64,000 nucleotides of DNA from Actinoallomurus bryophytorum (GCF_006716425.1 NZ_VFOZ01000001.1:7707237-7771236), one strand, 5' to 3'; counted from the stretch's first letter, positions 1 to 9,411 are shown. Notes: generated from the sequence alone by a model not told the origin. Translations and numbers: made by a program.

Positions 1-2
1 TC

Positions 3-905
3 GAGGTCACCGAGAAGGTCGCCGCCGCCGACGTCGACGCCCGCCTCCTCGCCGGCACCGCGGACGCCGACCTCGCCGGCGCGGGCGTCCTGCCGCAGAC
101 CCGTGCCACCATCTTCGCGTCCCGTGACCGGCGGGCGCGGGCCGACGATCCACTGACGGGGCTGGTGCGCTACGCCATGCTGCCCGCCGGCGTGAAGCCC
201 ATGGACGACCTGCACTGCCGCCGCGCCGTGCAGTACGCCATCGACCGGAGCACGGTCCAGGCCGCGTACGGGGGGCCGTTGTCCGGCTCGGCGGCGACGA
301 ACGTCCTGCCCCCGACCTTCGGGTTCATCAGATCGGAGCTGTATCCCCGCGACCTCGCCCGCGCACGCCAGGAACTGAAGGACTGCGGCCGGCCCAGCGG
401 CTTCACGACCGCCATCGCGGTCCGCGACAACCGTCCCGGCGACGCCGCCGCGGCCCGCGCGCTGAGCCGCTCCCTGGGCGCGGTGGGGATCAGCACCCGG
501 ATCACGTCGCTGTCGGCGTTCAAGTGGGGGAGCACCGCCGGCTCACCCGCGTACGTCCACGCCCACGGCCTGGGCATCGTCATCGACGCCTGGGCGGCGA
601 ACTATCCGAGCGGGTACGCCTTCCTGGCTCCGATCACCGGCACGATCACCAAGACCGGCAACCACAACATCATGGAACTGCGCGACCCGGTGGTGAAAAA
701 CATCCTGACCGCCGGGGAGAGGACCACCGACCGGGCCGGCCGTGCCGCCGCCTGGGCCGAGGCCGACCACAAGGTGATGGAGGACGCCTCCCTGGTGCCG
801 CTCATCTACGAGCGGACCGTGCTCTACCGCCCGGCCTCCCTGCGCAACGTCCGCGTCAACCCGGCCTACGGCACGTACGACCTGGCCGCGCTGGGCGCCG
901 GCTGA
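3..905 (+). CDS. ABC transporter solute-binding protein, family 5 (C-terminal part)
   Basis: This is the C-terminal 300 residues of an extracytoplasmic peptide/nickel-type (SBP_bac_5) binding protein; the frame is open to the left edge, so the start and signal peptide lie outside the window. The segment around 'DDLHCRRAVQYAIDR' followed by 'YGGPLSGSAATNVLPP' is the typical C-lobe signature of this family, in which the ligand is usually an oligopeptide. The protein ends with the family-typical 'YERTVLYRPASLRNVRVNPAYGTYDLA' region. No permease or ATPase for it is visible; the next genes are on the opposite strand and belong to a different ABC class. Ligand identity cannot be read from the sequence. 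Confidence 0.85.
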   Translation, partial: EVTEKVAAADVDARLLAGTADADLAGAGVLPQTRATIFASRDRRARADDPLTGLVRYAMLPAGVKPMDDLHCRRAVQYAIDRSTVQAAYGGPLSGSAATNVLPPTFGFIRSELYPRDLARARQELKDCGRPSGFTTAIAVRDNRPGDAAAARALSRSLGAVGISTRITSLSAFKWGSTAGSPAYVHAHGLGIVIDAWAANYPSGYAFLAPITGTITKTGNHNIMELRDPVVKNILTAGERTTDRAGRAAAWAEADHKVMEDASLVPLIYERTVLYRPASLRNVRVNPAYGTYDLAALGAG

Positions 906-910
906 CACAC

Positions 911-925
911 CGCTGGCGCCCAGCG
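911..925. terminator. Short hairpin between convergent genes
   Basis: CGCTGG-CGC-CCAGCG forms a 6-bp perfect stem with a 3-base loop. It lies between the stops of the convergent binding-protein and permease genes. There is no T-tract, as is common for actinomycete terminators. Confidence 0.4.
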
Positions 926-930
926 CGGGC

Positions 931-3435
931 TCACTCGAAGGCGATCGCCTTCAGGACGTCCAGGCGTGAGGCGCGCCAGGCCGGCCAGAGGGCGGCGAGG
1001 ACGCCGATGATCGCCGACAGCACGACGTAGGCCACGAGCGTGGGGACCGGGACGCTCAGCACGTTGAGCCCCTGGTCGCTCACCGCGTGCTGGATGGCGA
1101 CCCCGAACACCACGCCGATCGCGATGCCCAGCAGGCCGCCGAAGACCGCGATCACCACCGACTCCAGCCGGATCATGCGCCGGGTCTGACGGCGGCTGGT
1201 GCCCACGGCACGAAGCAGCCCGATCTCACGGGTCCGTTCGATCACCGACAGCGCGAGGGTGTTGATGATCCCCAGAGCCGCGATGATGATCGAGAGCGCC
1301 AGCAGCACGGTCAGCAGCGTGACGAACGAGTCGATGCTCTGCTGCGCGCTCCGCTTGACGTCGGACTGGTCCTGGACCTTGAGGTTCGGGTAGCCGCTCA
1401 GCGCCCGCTCGATGCCGGCCTTCGTGGCGGCGTCGGCCTTGTCCGTGTTGACCATCAAGCCCAGCCCGGCCGGATGGTCGGAGTGCGCCTGGTACGCGGG
1501 CAGGGCCAGGACACGCGCGCCCAGCAGCTGGTTCTTGGCGTAGATCCCGTCCACCCGCAGGTGTTCGGTCCCGCCGTCCGCGAACCGCGCCGTGACGGTC
1601 GAGCCCACGGTGAGCTTCTCCGACGTCGCGGTCGACTCGTCCACCATCAGGCCGTCCCGGCCCAGGTTCGCCGAGCCCGACCGCAGCGTCAGCTTGGCGG
1701 CACGTACGAAGTCGCCCGGCCGCTCGGTGGCGATGAACGAGTGCTGGTCCGTGCCCTGCTTGAACCGGCCCTGGTACGCCGACGTGACCAGCTCGACGCC
1801 CGGCACCGCGCGTACCGCCTTGGCCGGCTCCTCCGGGCTCAGCCCGGGAGAGGCCGGCGTGATCATGTAGTCGGCGGCGAACTCCTTGTCGACCTGCCCG
1901 GCCACCGACGCCTTGGCCGACGAGGCCATCACGTTGATCGCACTGACCAGGGCCAGCCCGATCATCAGCGCGGACGCCGTGGCCGCCGTACGGCGCGGGT
2001 TGCGCAGGGCGTTCTGGGTCGCGAGCCGCCCCGGCGTACGGAACAGCTTCGGGAACGCGGCGCCCAGCACGCGTACCGCCGGGCGGCTGATGACCGGCGC
2101 CAGCATCGCGACACCGACGAAGACCAGGGCGGCTCCCGCGCCCAGCAGGGCGATCGGCGCGCCGCCCAGCCCCACCCCGGACAGCACCGCACCGCCGACC
2201 GTCACCACCGACCCCGCGATCAGGCGGATCCGCAGCGACCGCTGCGGCATGGCCACGTCGTCGCGCATCGCGGCCACCGGCGGCACCTTCGCCGCACGGC
2301 GAGCCGGGAAGTAGGCCGCCGCGACCGTCACCAGCACGCCCACCGCGTAGGACCACAGCACGGGCTTGTAGGTGAACGTCAGGCCGCCGGGGAAGTCGGC
2401 GCCGGCCGCGCGGAACGCCTGCTGCAACAGCAGCGCCAGCCCCGCCCCGGCGGCGATGCCGAGCGTCGAGCCGACCACGCCGACGCCGATCGCCTCGCCG
2501 AGCACCGCACGGGTCACCTGCTTGCGCGACGCGCCGACGGCGCGCAGCAGCGCCAGCTCCCGCGAGCGCTGCGCGACGAGCATGGAGAAGGTGTTGAAGA
2601 TGATGAACGCCCCGACGAAGATCGAGATCACCGCGAAGACGAGCAGGAACGTCCGGATGAACGACAGAAGCTTGGCGATCTCGTTCTCGTTGTCCTTGCG
2701 CATCTTGGTGCCGGTGATCGCCTCGTACGACGGCGAGGGCAGGACCCGCGCGATCCGGTCGCGCAGCACCGTCTCGCTGACGCCGCTCTGGGCGGCGATC
2801 GTGATGTCGCTGTACCGGCCGGGCTTGACGAGCAGCCGCTGCGCGGTGCCCTGGTCGAAGGCGACGATGGTCGCGCCCATCAGGTTGCCGCGGTCGAGGA
2901 TGCCGACGACGGTGACGTCCTGCGGGGGACCCTGGACCAGCACGCGGGTACGGTCGCCGGCCTTCAGCCCGGCCTTCTCCGCGGCCTTGTCGTCGATGGC
3001 GACCTCACCGGCGCGCACCGGCCCGCGCCCGGACTTCACCGCGTCATCGGGGTCGGCGGGGTACCAGTCGACGCCCAGCTGTGGCGGGCCCGAGCCGCCC
3101 ACGACCTTCCCGTTCCGGCCCACGAGGGCGGCGAAACCGTTGACCTCACCGTGCACCCGCGCGACCCCGGGAATCCGCGAGACGGTGTCGACGAGGGAGG
3201 CGGGGACGGTCGGCGTGTCAGTGCCGTCGTCGGTCTTGATGACCTGCTTGGCGCGTATCTGCACCGCGACGTCCTGGCCGGTCTTGGCGAACAGGTCGTC
3301 GAACTGCTTGCCCATCGTGTCGGTGAACACGAGGGTCCCGGCGACGAACGCGACGCCGAGGATCACCGCGAGCGCGGTGAGGGCCAGCCGCAGCTTGTGC
3401 GCGGCCAGGTTTCGTAGAGTCACCTTGACGATCAC
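931..3435 (-). CDS. FtsX/MacB-type ABC transporter permease
   Basis: An 834-residue inner-membrane permease of the FtsX family. It has an N-terminal membrane anchor (about residues 15-40), a large extracytoplasmic MacB-PCD-like domain, and a block of three membrane helices around 265-385 with the conserved 'SRELALLRAVGASRKQVTRAVLGE' segment. The layout then repeats: a second soluble domain (about 510-690) and a final three-helix block with 'TREIGLLRAVGTSRRQTRRMI'. This two-module layout is usual for actinobacterial members. The start is GTG at 3435, 37 bases after the stop of the ATPase gene, so the two are almost certainly one transcript and one transporter. Family members move lipids, lipoproteins or antimicrobial peptides or work mechanically; the substrate here is unknown. 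Confidence 0.9.
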   Translation of the reverse strand: MIVKVTLRNLAAHKLRLALTALAVILGVAFVAGTLVFTDTMGKQFDDLFAKTGQDVAVQIRAKQVIKTDDGTDTPTVPASLVDTVSRIPGVARVHGEVNGFAALVGRNGKVVGGSGPPQLGVDWYPADPDDAVKSGRGPVRAGEVAIDDKAAEKAGLKAGDRTRVLVQGPPQDVTVVGILDRGNLMGATIVAFDQGTAQRLLVKPGRYSDITIAAQSGVSETVLRDRIARVLPSPSYEAITGTKMRKDNENEIAKLLSFIRTFLLVFAVISIFVGAFIIFNTFSMLVAQRSRELALLRAVGASRKQVTRAVLGEAIGVGVVGSTLGIAAGAGLALLLQQAFRAAGADFPGGLTFTYKPVLWSYAVGVLVTVAAAYFPARRAAKVPPVAAMRDDVAMPQRSLRIRLIAGSVVTVGGAVLSGVGLGGAPIALLGAGAALVFVGVAMLAPVISRPAVRVLGAAFPKLFRTPGRLATQNALRNPRRTAATASALMIGLALVSAINVMASSAKASVAGQVDKEFAADYMITPASPGLSPEEPAKAVRAVPGVELVTSAYQGRFKQGTDQHSFIATERPGDFVRAAKLTLRSGSANLGRDGLMVDESTATSEKLTVGSTVTARFADGGTEHLRVDGIYAKNQLLGARVLALPAYQAHSDHPAGLGLMVNTDKADAATKAGIERALSGYPNLKVQDQSDVKRSAQQSIDSFVTLLTVLLALSIIIAALGIINTLALSVIERTREIGLLRAVGTSRRQTRRMIRLESVVIAVFGGLLGIAIGVVFGVAIQHAVSDQGLNVLSVPVPTLVAYVVLSAIIGVLAALWPAWRASRLDVLKAIAFE

Positions 3436-3472
3436 GCCGGGGCCGCCTCGCCGTGCGTACGGGTGCCGGCGG

Positions 3473-4264
3473 TCATGAGGTCACCCCGGGCAGCTCGAAG
3501 CCCTTCATGCGCTCAAGGACCTTCTCCGCCGTCGGCTCGGGGATCTGGTCGACCACCCGGCCGTCCGCCAGGAACACCACGAGGTCCGCGTACGCCGCGG
3601 CGACCGGGTCGTGCGTGACCATGACGACGGTCTGGCCCATCTCGCGCACGGAGTTGCGCAGGAACGACAGCACCTCGGCGCCGGACCGCGAGTCGAGGTT
3701 GCCGGTCGGCTCGTCCGCGAAGATGATCTCGGGCCGGGAGACCAGCGCACGGGCGCACGCGACACGCTGCTGCTGGCCGCCCGACAGCTCACTCGGCCGG
3801 TGCTTGAGGCGGTCACGCAGCCCGATCGTGTCGACGACCGTGTCGAGCCAGGTCTGGTCGGGCTTGCGGCCCGCGATGTCGAGCGGCAGCGTGATGTTCT
3901 CCAGCGCGGTGAGCGTCGGCACCAGGTTGAACGCCTGGAACACGAAGCCGATGCGGTCGCGCCGCAGCCGCGTGAGCCGCTTGTCGTCCAGCCGGGTGAC
4001 CTCGATGTCGCCGACGAAGACCTCGCCGGAGTCGACCGAGTCCAGACCCGCCATGCAGTGCATGAGCGTCGACTTGCCCGAACCGGACGGGCCCATGATC
4101 GCGGTGAACCGGCTGCGCTCGAGGTTCAGCGACACCTCGTCGAGAGCGACGACGCGGGCGTCGCCCCGGCCGTACGCCTTGGAGATGCGCGCGGCACGTG
4201 CGGCCGGCGCCTGGACCGCGGGGCCGGGTGGCCCGTCGCTGGTCATGTGGGCGGTGCTGGTCAC
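3473..4264 (-). CDS. ABC transporter ATP-binding protein (LolD/MacB class)
   Basis: A 263-residue ATPase that powers the downstream FtsX-type permease. Visible motifs: Walker A 'GPSGSGKST' (about residues 58-66), Q-loop 'FVFQAFNLVPTLTALENI', signature 'LSGGQQQRVACARAL', Walker B 'IIFADEPTGNLDS' and the switch histidine in 'VMVTHDP'. The 'FNLVPTLTALEN' and 'ADEPTGNLD' wording is characteristic of the LolD/MacB class. I chose GTG at 4264 because GAGGAG lies 7 bases upstream; a later ATG at 4246 has no comparable site. An open frame extends further upstream but has no good start. A two-component pair lies immediately upstream on the same strand, a common arrangement for regulated detoxification or envelope-stress exporters. 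Confidence 0.93.
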   Translation of the reverse strand: MTSTAHMTSDGPPGPAVQAPAARAARISKAYGRGDARVVALDEVSLNLERSRFTAIMGPSGSGKSTLMHCMAGLDSVDSGEVFVGDIEVTRLDDKRLTRLRRDRIGFVFQAFNLVPTLTALENITLPLDIAGRKPDQTWLDTVVDTIGLRDRLKHRPSELSGGQQQRVACARALVSRPEIIFADEPTGNLDSRSGAEVLSFLRNSVREMGQTVVMVTHDPVAAAYADLVVFLADGRVVDQIPEPTAEKVLERMKGFELPGVTS

Positions 4265-4412
4265 CGAAGACTCCTCGCCGCTTATGTTCCGTTGTGTTGT
4301 GGAACACGCTAGGTGCGCGGCGGCGGGGATTCCTCGGCCCAGGGGACCGACCTGGTTTCCCCCTGCGGGTGGAGCCGGCTCCGCATGGTCATCCGCCCGG
4401 AGGACTAGGGGT

Positions 4413-5090
4413 CTAGGACTGTCCGGGCTGAATGAGGCCCACCTCGTACGCGAAGACGACCGCCTGCACGCGGTCGCGCAGCCCGAGCTTGGCGAGGAGG
4501 TTTCCCACGTGCGTCTTGATGGTCGTCTCACTGACGACGAGCTGCCTGGCGATCTCCGCGTTGGACAGGCCGCGAGCCACGTGCCGCAGCACCTCCAGCT
4601 CCCGCTCGGTCAGCATGGCCAGACCACGCGGCGGCGCCTCCTCGCGTACGGACGGCAGCCGGGTGGCGAACCGGTCGAGCAGCCGCCGCGTCACGCTCGG
4701 CGCCACGATCGCGTCCCCGGCGGCCACGATGCGGATCGCGGCGACCAGGTCCTCCGGCGGCGCGTCCTTGAGCAGGAACCCGCTCGCCCCCGCGCGTACC
4801 GCCTCGACGACGTACTCGTCCAGGTCGAACGTCGTGAGGATCAGCACGCGGGGATCATGCGTGGCGGCCTCCTCCCGCACGATCCGGCGGGTCGCCTCGA
4901 TCCCGTCGACGCCCGGCATCCGGATGTCCATCAGGACCACCTCGGGAAGGAGCGTCCGGGTCAGCTCGACGGCACGTGCACCGTCGCCCGCCTCACCGAC
5001 CACCGCGATGTCCGGCTCTCCCTCCAGGATGAGACGGAAACCTGTGCGCAGCAGCGGCTGGTCGTCGACGAGGAGCACCCTGATCGTCAC
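4413..5090 (-). CDS. NarL/FixJ-family response regulator
   Basis: A 225-residue response regulator: receiver domain with the acidic pair D9-D10, phosphoacceptor D55 in 'VVLMDIRMPG' and conserved K104 in 'LLKDAPPEDL', then a LuxR-type helix-turn-helix ('LTERELEVLRHVARGLSNAEIA...TTIKTHVGNLLAKL'). Its start overlaps the stop of the histidine kinase gene by 4 bases (ATGA), so the two are translationally coupled and form one system. It probably controls the adjacent ABC exporter genes, which follow after about 150 bases on the same strand; that target assignment is inference from position. Confidence 0.95.
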   Translation of the reverse strand: MTIRVLLVDDQPLLRTGFRLILEGEPDIAVVGEAGDGARAVELTRTLLPEVVLMDIRMPGVDGIEATRRIVREEAATHDPRVLILTTFDLDEYVVEAVRAGASGFLLKDAPPEDLVAAIRIVAAGDAIVAPSVTRRLLDRFATRLPSVREEAPPRGLAMLTERELEVLRHVARGLSNAEIARQLVVSETTIKTHVGNLLAKLGLRDRVQAVVFAYEVGLIQPGQS

Positions 5091-6277
5091 TGAACCTCCA
5101 ACGGGAATCGGGCGCGGACCTCGAATCCACCACCCGAACGCGGGCCGATCCGCAGATCGCCACCATAGAGGGCCACACGCTCCCGCATACCCACCAGGCC
5201 ATGACCGTTGCCTCCAGGACGGCCCAGACCCGCCACCAGACCACGGCCGTCGTCCTCCACCTCGATCTCCAGCTGCCGGTCCGCGTACTGGATCCGCACC
5301 CAGGCACGGGCCTGCGGCCCCGCGTGCTTGAGGGTGTTGGTCAGCGCCTCCTGCACCAGCCGGAACGCCGCCAGATCCACCCCGGGCGACAGCGCCCGGC
5401 TCTCACCCTCGATCCACAGCTGTACTTGCAGGCCGGTCTCCCTTAGCTGGTCCACCAGCCCGTTCACGTCGTGCACCCCGGGCTGCGGCGACAGCTCACT
5501 GCGCGCGGGCTCGGCCTCTGTGCGCAGCACCCCGACCAGCCGTCGCATCTCACCGAGCGCCGTACGGCCCATCTGCTCGATCGTCGAGAGCGCGTCCTGC
5601 ACCGCCTCGGGATCCCGGTGCAGAATCCGGCGCGCGGCACCCGCCTGGACCGTCATCACACTCACGTGATGGGCCACGACGTCATGCAGCTCCCGCGCGA
5701 TCCGCGACCGCTCCTCGGCCCGCGCCGCACGCGAGTCGGCCTCCCTCGCCCGCTCCAGCCGCCGCGCACGGGCCTCCAGCTCGTCCAGGTAGGCGCGGCG
5801 CAGCCGGAGGCTCCGCCCGATCCACCAGACGCCGATGAGCAGCACGGAGTTGCTCACCGCCTGCCAGAACCAGTAACCGTCGAGCGCCATCGAGACGATG
5901 AAGAGCATCAGCCCGAACGCCCCGACCGGCAGACTCGTCGCGAGCCCGCGATGCGAGGCCACCGAGTAGATGGCGATCAGATAGGCCGCAGCGGGCCCGA
6001 GCATCGGCACGTAACCCAGGGCGGTCAATGTGAGGCACCCGACGAGCACGAACGCGAGCACCGCGACGGGCATGCGCCGCCGCAAGGTCAGGGACATGAC
6101 GACGACGCCCACGATCAGCCCGCTGACCAGGTCGGGCTGCTTGCCGGGAAGACCGTAGGAATCCTGGAACGCCGCTACGAGGAGACACGCCAGCGTCAAA
6201 ACAGCGGACGTGAGCGCATCCGCGACGAGAGGATGCGCCCCAAGCCACGCACGACGGCTGCGGATGAGCTCGGACAC
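5087..6277 (-). CDS. Sensor histidine kinase (HisKA_3 type)
   Basis: A 396-residue membrane kinase. The N-terminal 155 residues hold about five hydrophobic segments with little periplasmic loop, so it likely senses a signal within or at the membrane. A coiled linker (about 160-190) leads to the HisKA_3 dimerisation helix with phosphoacceptor H198 in 'RIARELHDVVAHHVSVM'. The HATPase domain follows, with N-box 'LVQEALTNTLKHA', G1 'VEDDGRGL' and G2 'GHGLVGMRERV'. It is paired with the NarL-type regulator by a 4-base overlap. This class is often linked to ABC exporters of the type encoded just downstream. Confidence 0.94.
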   Translation of the reverse strand: MSELIRSRRAWLGAHPLVADALTSAVLTLACLLVAAFQDSYGLPGKQPDLVSGLIVGVVVMSLTLRRRMPVAVLAFVLVGCLTLTALGYVPMLGPAAAYLIAIYSVASHRGLATSLPVGAFGLMLFIVSMALDGYWFWQAVSNSVLLIGVWWIGRSLRLRRAYLDELEARARRLERAREADSRAARAEERSRIARELHDVVAHHVSVMTVQAGAARRILHRDPEAVQDALSTIEQMGRTALGEMRRLVGVLRTEAEPARSELSPQPGVHDVNGLVDQLRETGLQVQLWIEGESRALSPGVDLAAFRLVQEALTNTLKHAGPQARAWVRIQYADRQLEIEVEDDGRGLVAGLGRPGGNGHGLVGMRERVALYGGDLRIGPRSGGGFEVRARFPLEVQ

Positions 6278-6333
6278 CCCTTCACGTTAGGGGCTCAGAC
6301 CTGCCACAGAGCCATCCTGAACGCGGATATCCC

Positions 6334-6351
6334 CTCCTCCGCAGGGAGGAG
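6334..6351. terminator. Hairpin between RecB-like gene and histidine kinase
   Basis: CTCCTCC-GCAG-GGAGGAG gives a 7-bp perfect stem. It lies downstream of the minus-strand nuclease gene and upstream of the minus-strand kinase gene. It may end the nuclease transcript or sit in the kinase leader. Confidence 0.4.
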
Positions 6352-6550
6352 ACCCAAAACCATCAACCCCCACCCACCCCCCCACACACCCGGTCACACC
6401 ACGGCACCCGACCCGGCCCCTGTCCTTCGCTGCCCCCACCCCGCATGCCCTCGGTCCGCGAATGCGGCCCTCCCCAGGGCCCCGGAGGAGCGACGGTAAG
6501 CACCCCGCTGCCGACGATCCCGGGCGCTACCGTGACCGCGTCTGCCCGGG

Positions 6551-8140
6551 TCAGAGGTCGTCGCGTTCTCGTGGGGTCGGCTCTTCGGCGGCGGCGGCCG
6601 TGGGGGCCGGTTGGATGTCCGGGAGGGGCGGCGGCTCGCCGCCGAACGACGGGCAGCGCTCCTTGTGGTCGCACCAGTCGCACAGGCGGCTTGTGCGTTC
6701 ACGCCACACGCCGGTCTCCATGGCGCGGCGGATGGCCTTCCACAGGGCGTCGACCTTGCGTTCGGTGGCGCGAAGGTCGGCCTCGTCGGGGGTGTACCTG
6801 AGGATCTCGCCGTTGCCGAGGTACATCAGCTGCAGCATCCGCGGCACCGTGCCACGGAGCCGCCACAGCACCAAGGCGTAGAACTTCATCTGGAACAGCG
6901 CCCGCGCCTCGAAGTCGGCTCTCGGCGCACGGCCGGTCTTGTAGTCGACGACGCGTACCTCGCCCGTCGGGGCCACGTCGACGCGGTCGATGTAGCCGCG
7001 CAGCAGCAACCCCGACTCCAGCACCGTCTCTACGTACAGCTCGCGGCTCGCCGGCTCCAGTCGCCGCGGGTCCTCCAGCGAGAAGTAACGCTCGACCATG
7101 CCGCGCGCCTCGGTCAGCCACTCCGCCCGCGCGGTCTCACCCTCGCCGTCGTCCTCGAACAGAGTCGCCAGCTCCGGCTCCTCGGCCAGCAGCCGCTCCC
7201 ACTCCGGGCCCAGCAGCTCCAGCGCTGCGGCCGGCGTACGCGACCCGGCCGGCATGTCGAACAGCCGCTCCAGCACCGCGTGCACGAGCGTGCCGCGCGC
7301 CGCCGCCGGGCTCGGCCGCTCGGGGATCCGGTCGATGACCCGGAAGCGGTAGAGCAGCGGGCACGTCATGAAGTCACCGGCACGCGACGGCGACAGCGTG
7401 CCGGCCACGACCACACCGTCCGCCGACACCGAACCCGCGGCCATCCGGTTCCCCGCGCGTCCCCGCCTCGGCGCGACGGTCCCCGCACTCACGGGGCCGC
7501 CCTGACCATCGGCGGCGACTCGGCCGTCCGCGTCCGGACCCGCCGGGGGTGCCACCTCTTGCGGGGCGCCGTCCGCCACGACATCGATCGGGGACGCGGC
7601 GTCTTCGGCCGCGTCAACGCCACCACGTGCGGGGCGCGTCCGGCCGATGGCCGCGCTGTTCGTGGCCGGGTCCTCCGGAGGCGTAGCCTCCTGTGAGGCG
7701 CTGTCCAGCGCGGTTGTTTCTGTGGTGGTGTGGGTGGGGCGCGTCCGGCGGGTGGTCGCGCTGTTCGCGGCCGGGTCCTCCGGAGGCAAGGCCTCTTGCG
7801 GGGCGCTGTCCAGCGCGGTTGTTTCTGTGGTGGTGTGGGTGGGGCGCGTCCGGCCGGTGGCCGCGCCGTTCGCGGCCCGGTCCTCCGGAGGCGTGGCCTC
7901 CTGTGAGACGCCGGCGGGCCCAGGAGCGTCCGTACGGTCCAGAGACGTGGCTTCCGCGGTCACGCGGGCGGAGCCGTCCTGACCGCCGGTCGAGGCCATA
8001 GTGTCCCGCGACCCGTCACCACGCTCGAGCGCCTCATCTGCGGCCGCGTCATCCGGTGAGGCCGCCCCGGCGGACCCGCCGCGACCGCCGGTGCCGTCCG
8101 TCCCCGTGCCCGTCCCGGTGCTCGTCTCCGTGGCCGTCAT
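6551..8140 (-). CDS. RecB-like PD-(D/E)XK nuclease with C-terminal Fe-S cluster motif
   Basis: The last ~280 residues are a stand-alone RecB/Cas4-like exonuclease domain: 'LSPSRAGDFMTCPLLYRFRVIDRIPE', the helix with 'RGTLVHAVLERLF', the catalytic strand 'VRVVDYKTG' (Asp and Lys) and the 'QMKFYALVL' helix. One cysteine in 'MTCPLLY' plus three in 'CDWCDHKERC' match the 4Fe-4S ligand pattern of AddB/Cas4 nucleases. The family processes DNA ends; the mycobacterial counterpart also sits next to trmI. The odd part is the N-terminal ~250 residues, which are Thr/Pro/Ala/Asp-rich, probably disordered, and contain a 35-residue tandem repeat. ATG 8140 gives 529 residues, but a later start near 7440 ('MAAGSVSADG') would yield a family-sized protein, so the start is uncertain. 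Confidence 0.85.
   Translation of the reverse strand: MTATETSTGTGTGTDGTGGRGGSAGAASPDDAAADEALERGDGSRDTMASTGGQDGSARVTAEATSLDRTDAPGPAGVSQEATPPEDRAANGAATGRTRPTHTTTETTALDSAPQEALPPEDPAANSATTRRTRPTHTTTETTALDSASQEATPPEDPATNSAAIGRTRPARGGVDAAEDAASPIDVVADGAPQEVAPPAGPDADGRVAADGQGGPVSAGTVAPRRGRAGNRMAAGSVSADGVVVAGTLSPSRAGDFMTCPLLYRFRVIDRIPERPSPAAARGTLVHAVLERLFDMPAGSRTPAAALELLGPEWERLLAEEPELATLFEDDGEGETARAEWLTEARGMVERYFSLEDPRRLEPASRELYVETVLESGLLLRGYIDRVDVAPTGEVRVVDYKTGRAPRADFEARALFQMKFYALVLWRLRGTVPRMLQLMYLGNGEILRYTPDEADLRATERKVDALWKAIRRAMETGVWRERTSRLCDWCDHKERCPSFGGEPPPLPDIQPAPTAAAAEEPTPRERDDL
7636..7905. repeat. 105-bp in-frame tandem repeat (2.5 copies)
   Basis: Units begin at 7636, 7741 and 7846 (the last partial), each opening with GCGTCCGG. 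The 105-bp period equals 35 codons, so the repeats stay in frame with the N-terminal extension of the RecB-like gene. Copies differ at scattered bases. Confidence 0.85.
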
Positions 8141-8244
8141 GCGCGCAACCCTAGGGGAGACCAGCGACAGAACACGCCCCGAACCTCCGCCGCGCCGCGT
8201 CTTCGATGGTCGGCGCGACGGCCGGTGCACGTAGCATCGACAAC

Positions 8245-9381
8245 GTGGCAGACAGCGCGCCCCGAGGCGACGAGTCCGGCCCCGCACGGCCGGGGATTCT
8301 CATGGGGCGGCCGTTCGGCATCCCCATCTACGTATCACCGACGTGGTTCATCGTCGCGATCGTGATCACCGTGATGTTCGAACCCCAGGTCTCCCAGCAC
8401 GTCAGCCGGCCTCTCAGCTACATCGTCGCCCTCGCCTACGCCGTCCTGCTGTACGCCTCGGTCCTCGTGCACGAGATCGGCCACTCCGTCGTGGCACGCC
8501 TTTTCGGGCTCCCGGTACGCGCCATCACCCTGCACATCCTCGGCGGCGTCTCCGAGATCGAGACCGAGCCCCAAACACCCGGCCGTGAGTTCCTCGTCGC
8601 CGCCGCGGGACCCCTCCTGTCGCTGCTCCTCGGCGTCGCCGGCTACGTGACGCTCGTCCTCGTGCCCCTACCGGGCGTGGCCGTACTCCTCATCCAGGCC
8701 CTCACCCTCGCCAACCTCATCGTCGCCGTGTTCAACCTCCTGCCCGGCCTCCCGCTCGACGGCGGCCGGCTCGTACGTGCCGCCGTCTGGAAGGTCACCG
8801 GCCGGCAGCGCACCGCGACCGTCGCCGCCGGCTGGTCCGGGCGCGTCGTCGCCGTCATCGTGCTCATCCTCGGCGCCGCGCTCTCGGTCACCGGTGGCGG
8901 CAACCGCTGGCTGACGGTCATCTGGGCCGCGTTCGTCGCCTCGTTCATCTGGATCGGCGCCGGCGAAGCCATCCGCGTCGCACGGATCCGCGACCGCATC
9001 CCGCTGCTGAGCGCCCGGGCCCTCGCCCGCCGCGCCATCCAGGTGCCGCAGAGCACCCCGCTCGCCGAGGCCGTACGCCGCGCGCAGGAGGCGGGCGCCG
9101 GCGCCATCGTCGTGGTCGGCCACGACGACGACCCCGTCGGCATCGTCAGCGAGACCGCCGTCATCGCCACGCCCGAACACCGCCGGCCCTGGGTCGACGC
9201 GTTCTCCCTCACCCGCGCGCTCGACCCGGACATGATCCTGCCGGCCGACATCTCGGGCGAGGACCTGGTCGCGGCCATCGGCCGCGCGCCCGCCAGTGAG
9301 TACCTCCTGGTCGAGCGGACCGGCGAGATGTACGGCGTCCTGGCCGCCGAAGACGTCTCCAAGTCCTTCGCATGGGCCTGA
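8245..9381 (+). CDS. Site-2 protease family zinc metalloprotease with CBS region (M50, Rip3-like)
   Basis: A 378-residue intramembrane metalloprotease. The zinc site 'HEIGH' is at residues 76-80 in a membrane helix. The third ligand lies in 'NLLPGLPLDGGR' about 100 residues later, the order usual for M50 enzymes. About six hydrophobic segments precede a cytoplasmic C-terminal region (about 255-375) with the sequence character of a CBS pair ('AGAGAIVVVGHDDDPVGIVSE'), which commonly binds adenosyl ligands. The GTG at 8245 is the most sensible start, although no strong ribosome site is visible. It is divergent from the nuclease gene and 30 bases before trmI. Its substrate, possibly an anti-sigma factor, cannot be told from the sequence. 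Confidence 0.9.
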   Translation: MADSAPRGDESGPARPGILMGRPFGIPIYVSPTWFIVAIVITVMFEPQVSQHVSRPLSYIVALAYAVLLYASVLVHEIGHSVVARLFGLPVRAITLHILGGVSEIETEPQTPGREFLVAAAGPLLSLLLGVAGYVTLVLVPLPGVAVLLIQALTLANLIVAVFNLLPGLPLDGGRLVRAAVWKVTGRQRTATVAAGWSGRVVAVIVLILGAALSVTGGGNRWLTVIWAAFVASFIWIGAGEAIRVARIRDRIPLLSARALARRAIQVPQSTPLAEAVRRAQEAGAGAIVVVGHDDDPVGIVSETAVIATPEHRRPWVDAFSLTRALDPDMILPADISGEDLVAAIGRAPASEYLLVERTGEMYGVLAAEDVSKSFAWA

Positions 9382-9411
9382 GCGCTCCCGTGGGCTCGAT
9401 AGCCTGAAGAC

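Noticed and set aside
1087-3417. A 776-residue plus-strand frame opposite the FtsX-type permease
   Set aside because: It is an antisense shadow of a well-supported gene, rich in Arg/Gly/His as expected for GC-rich mirror frames.
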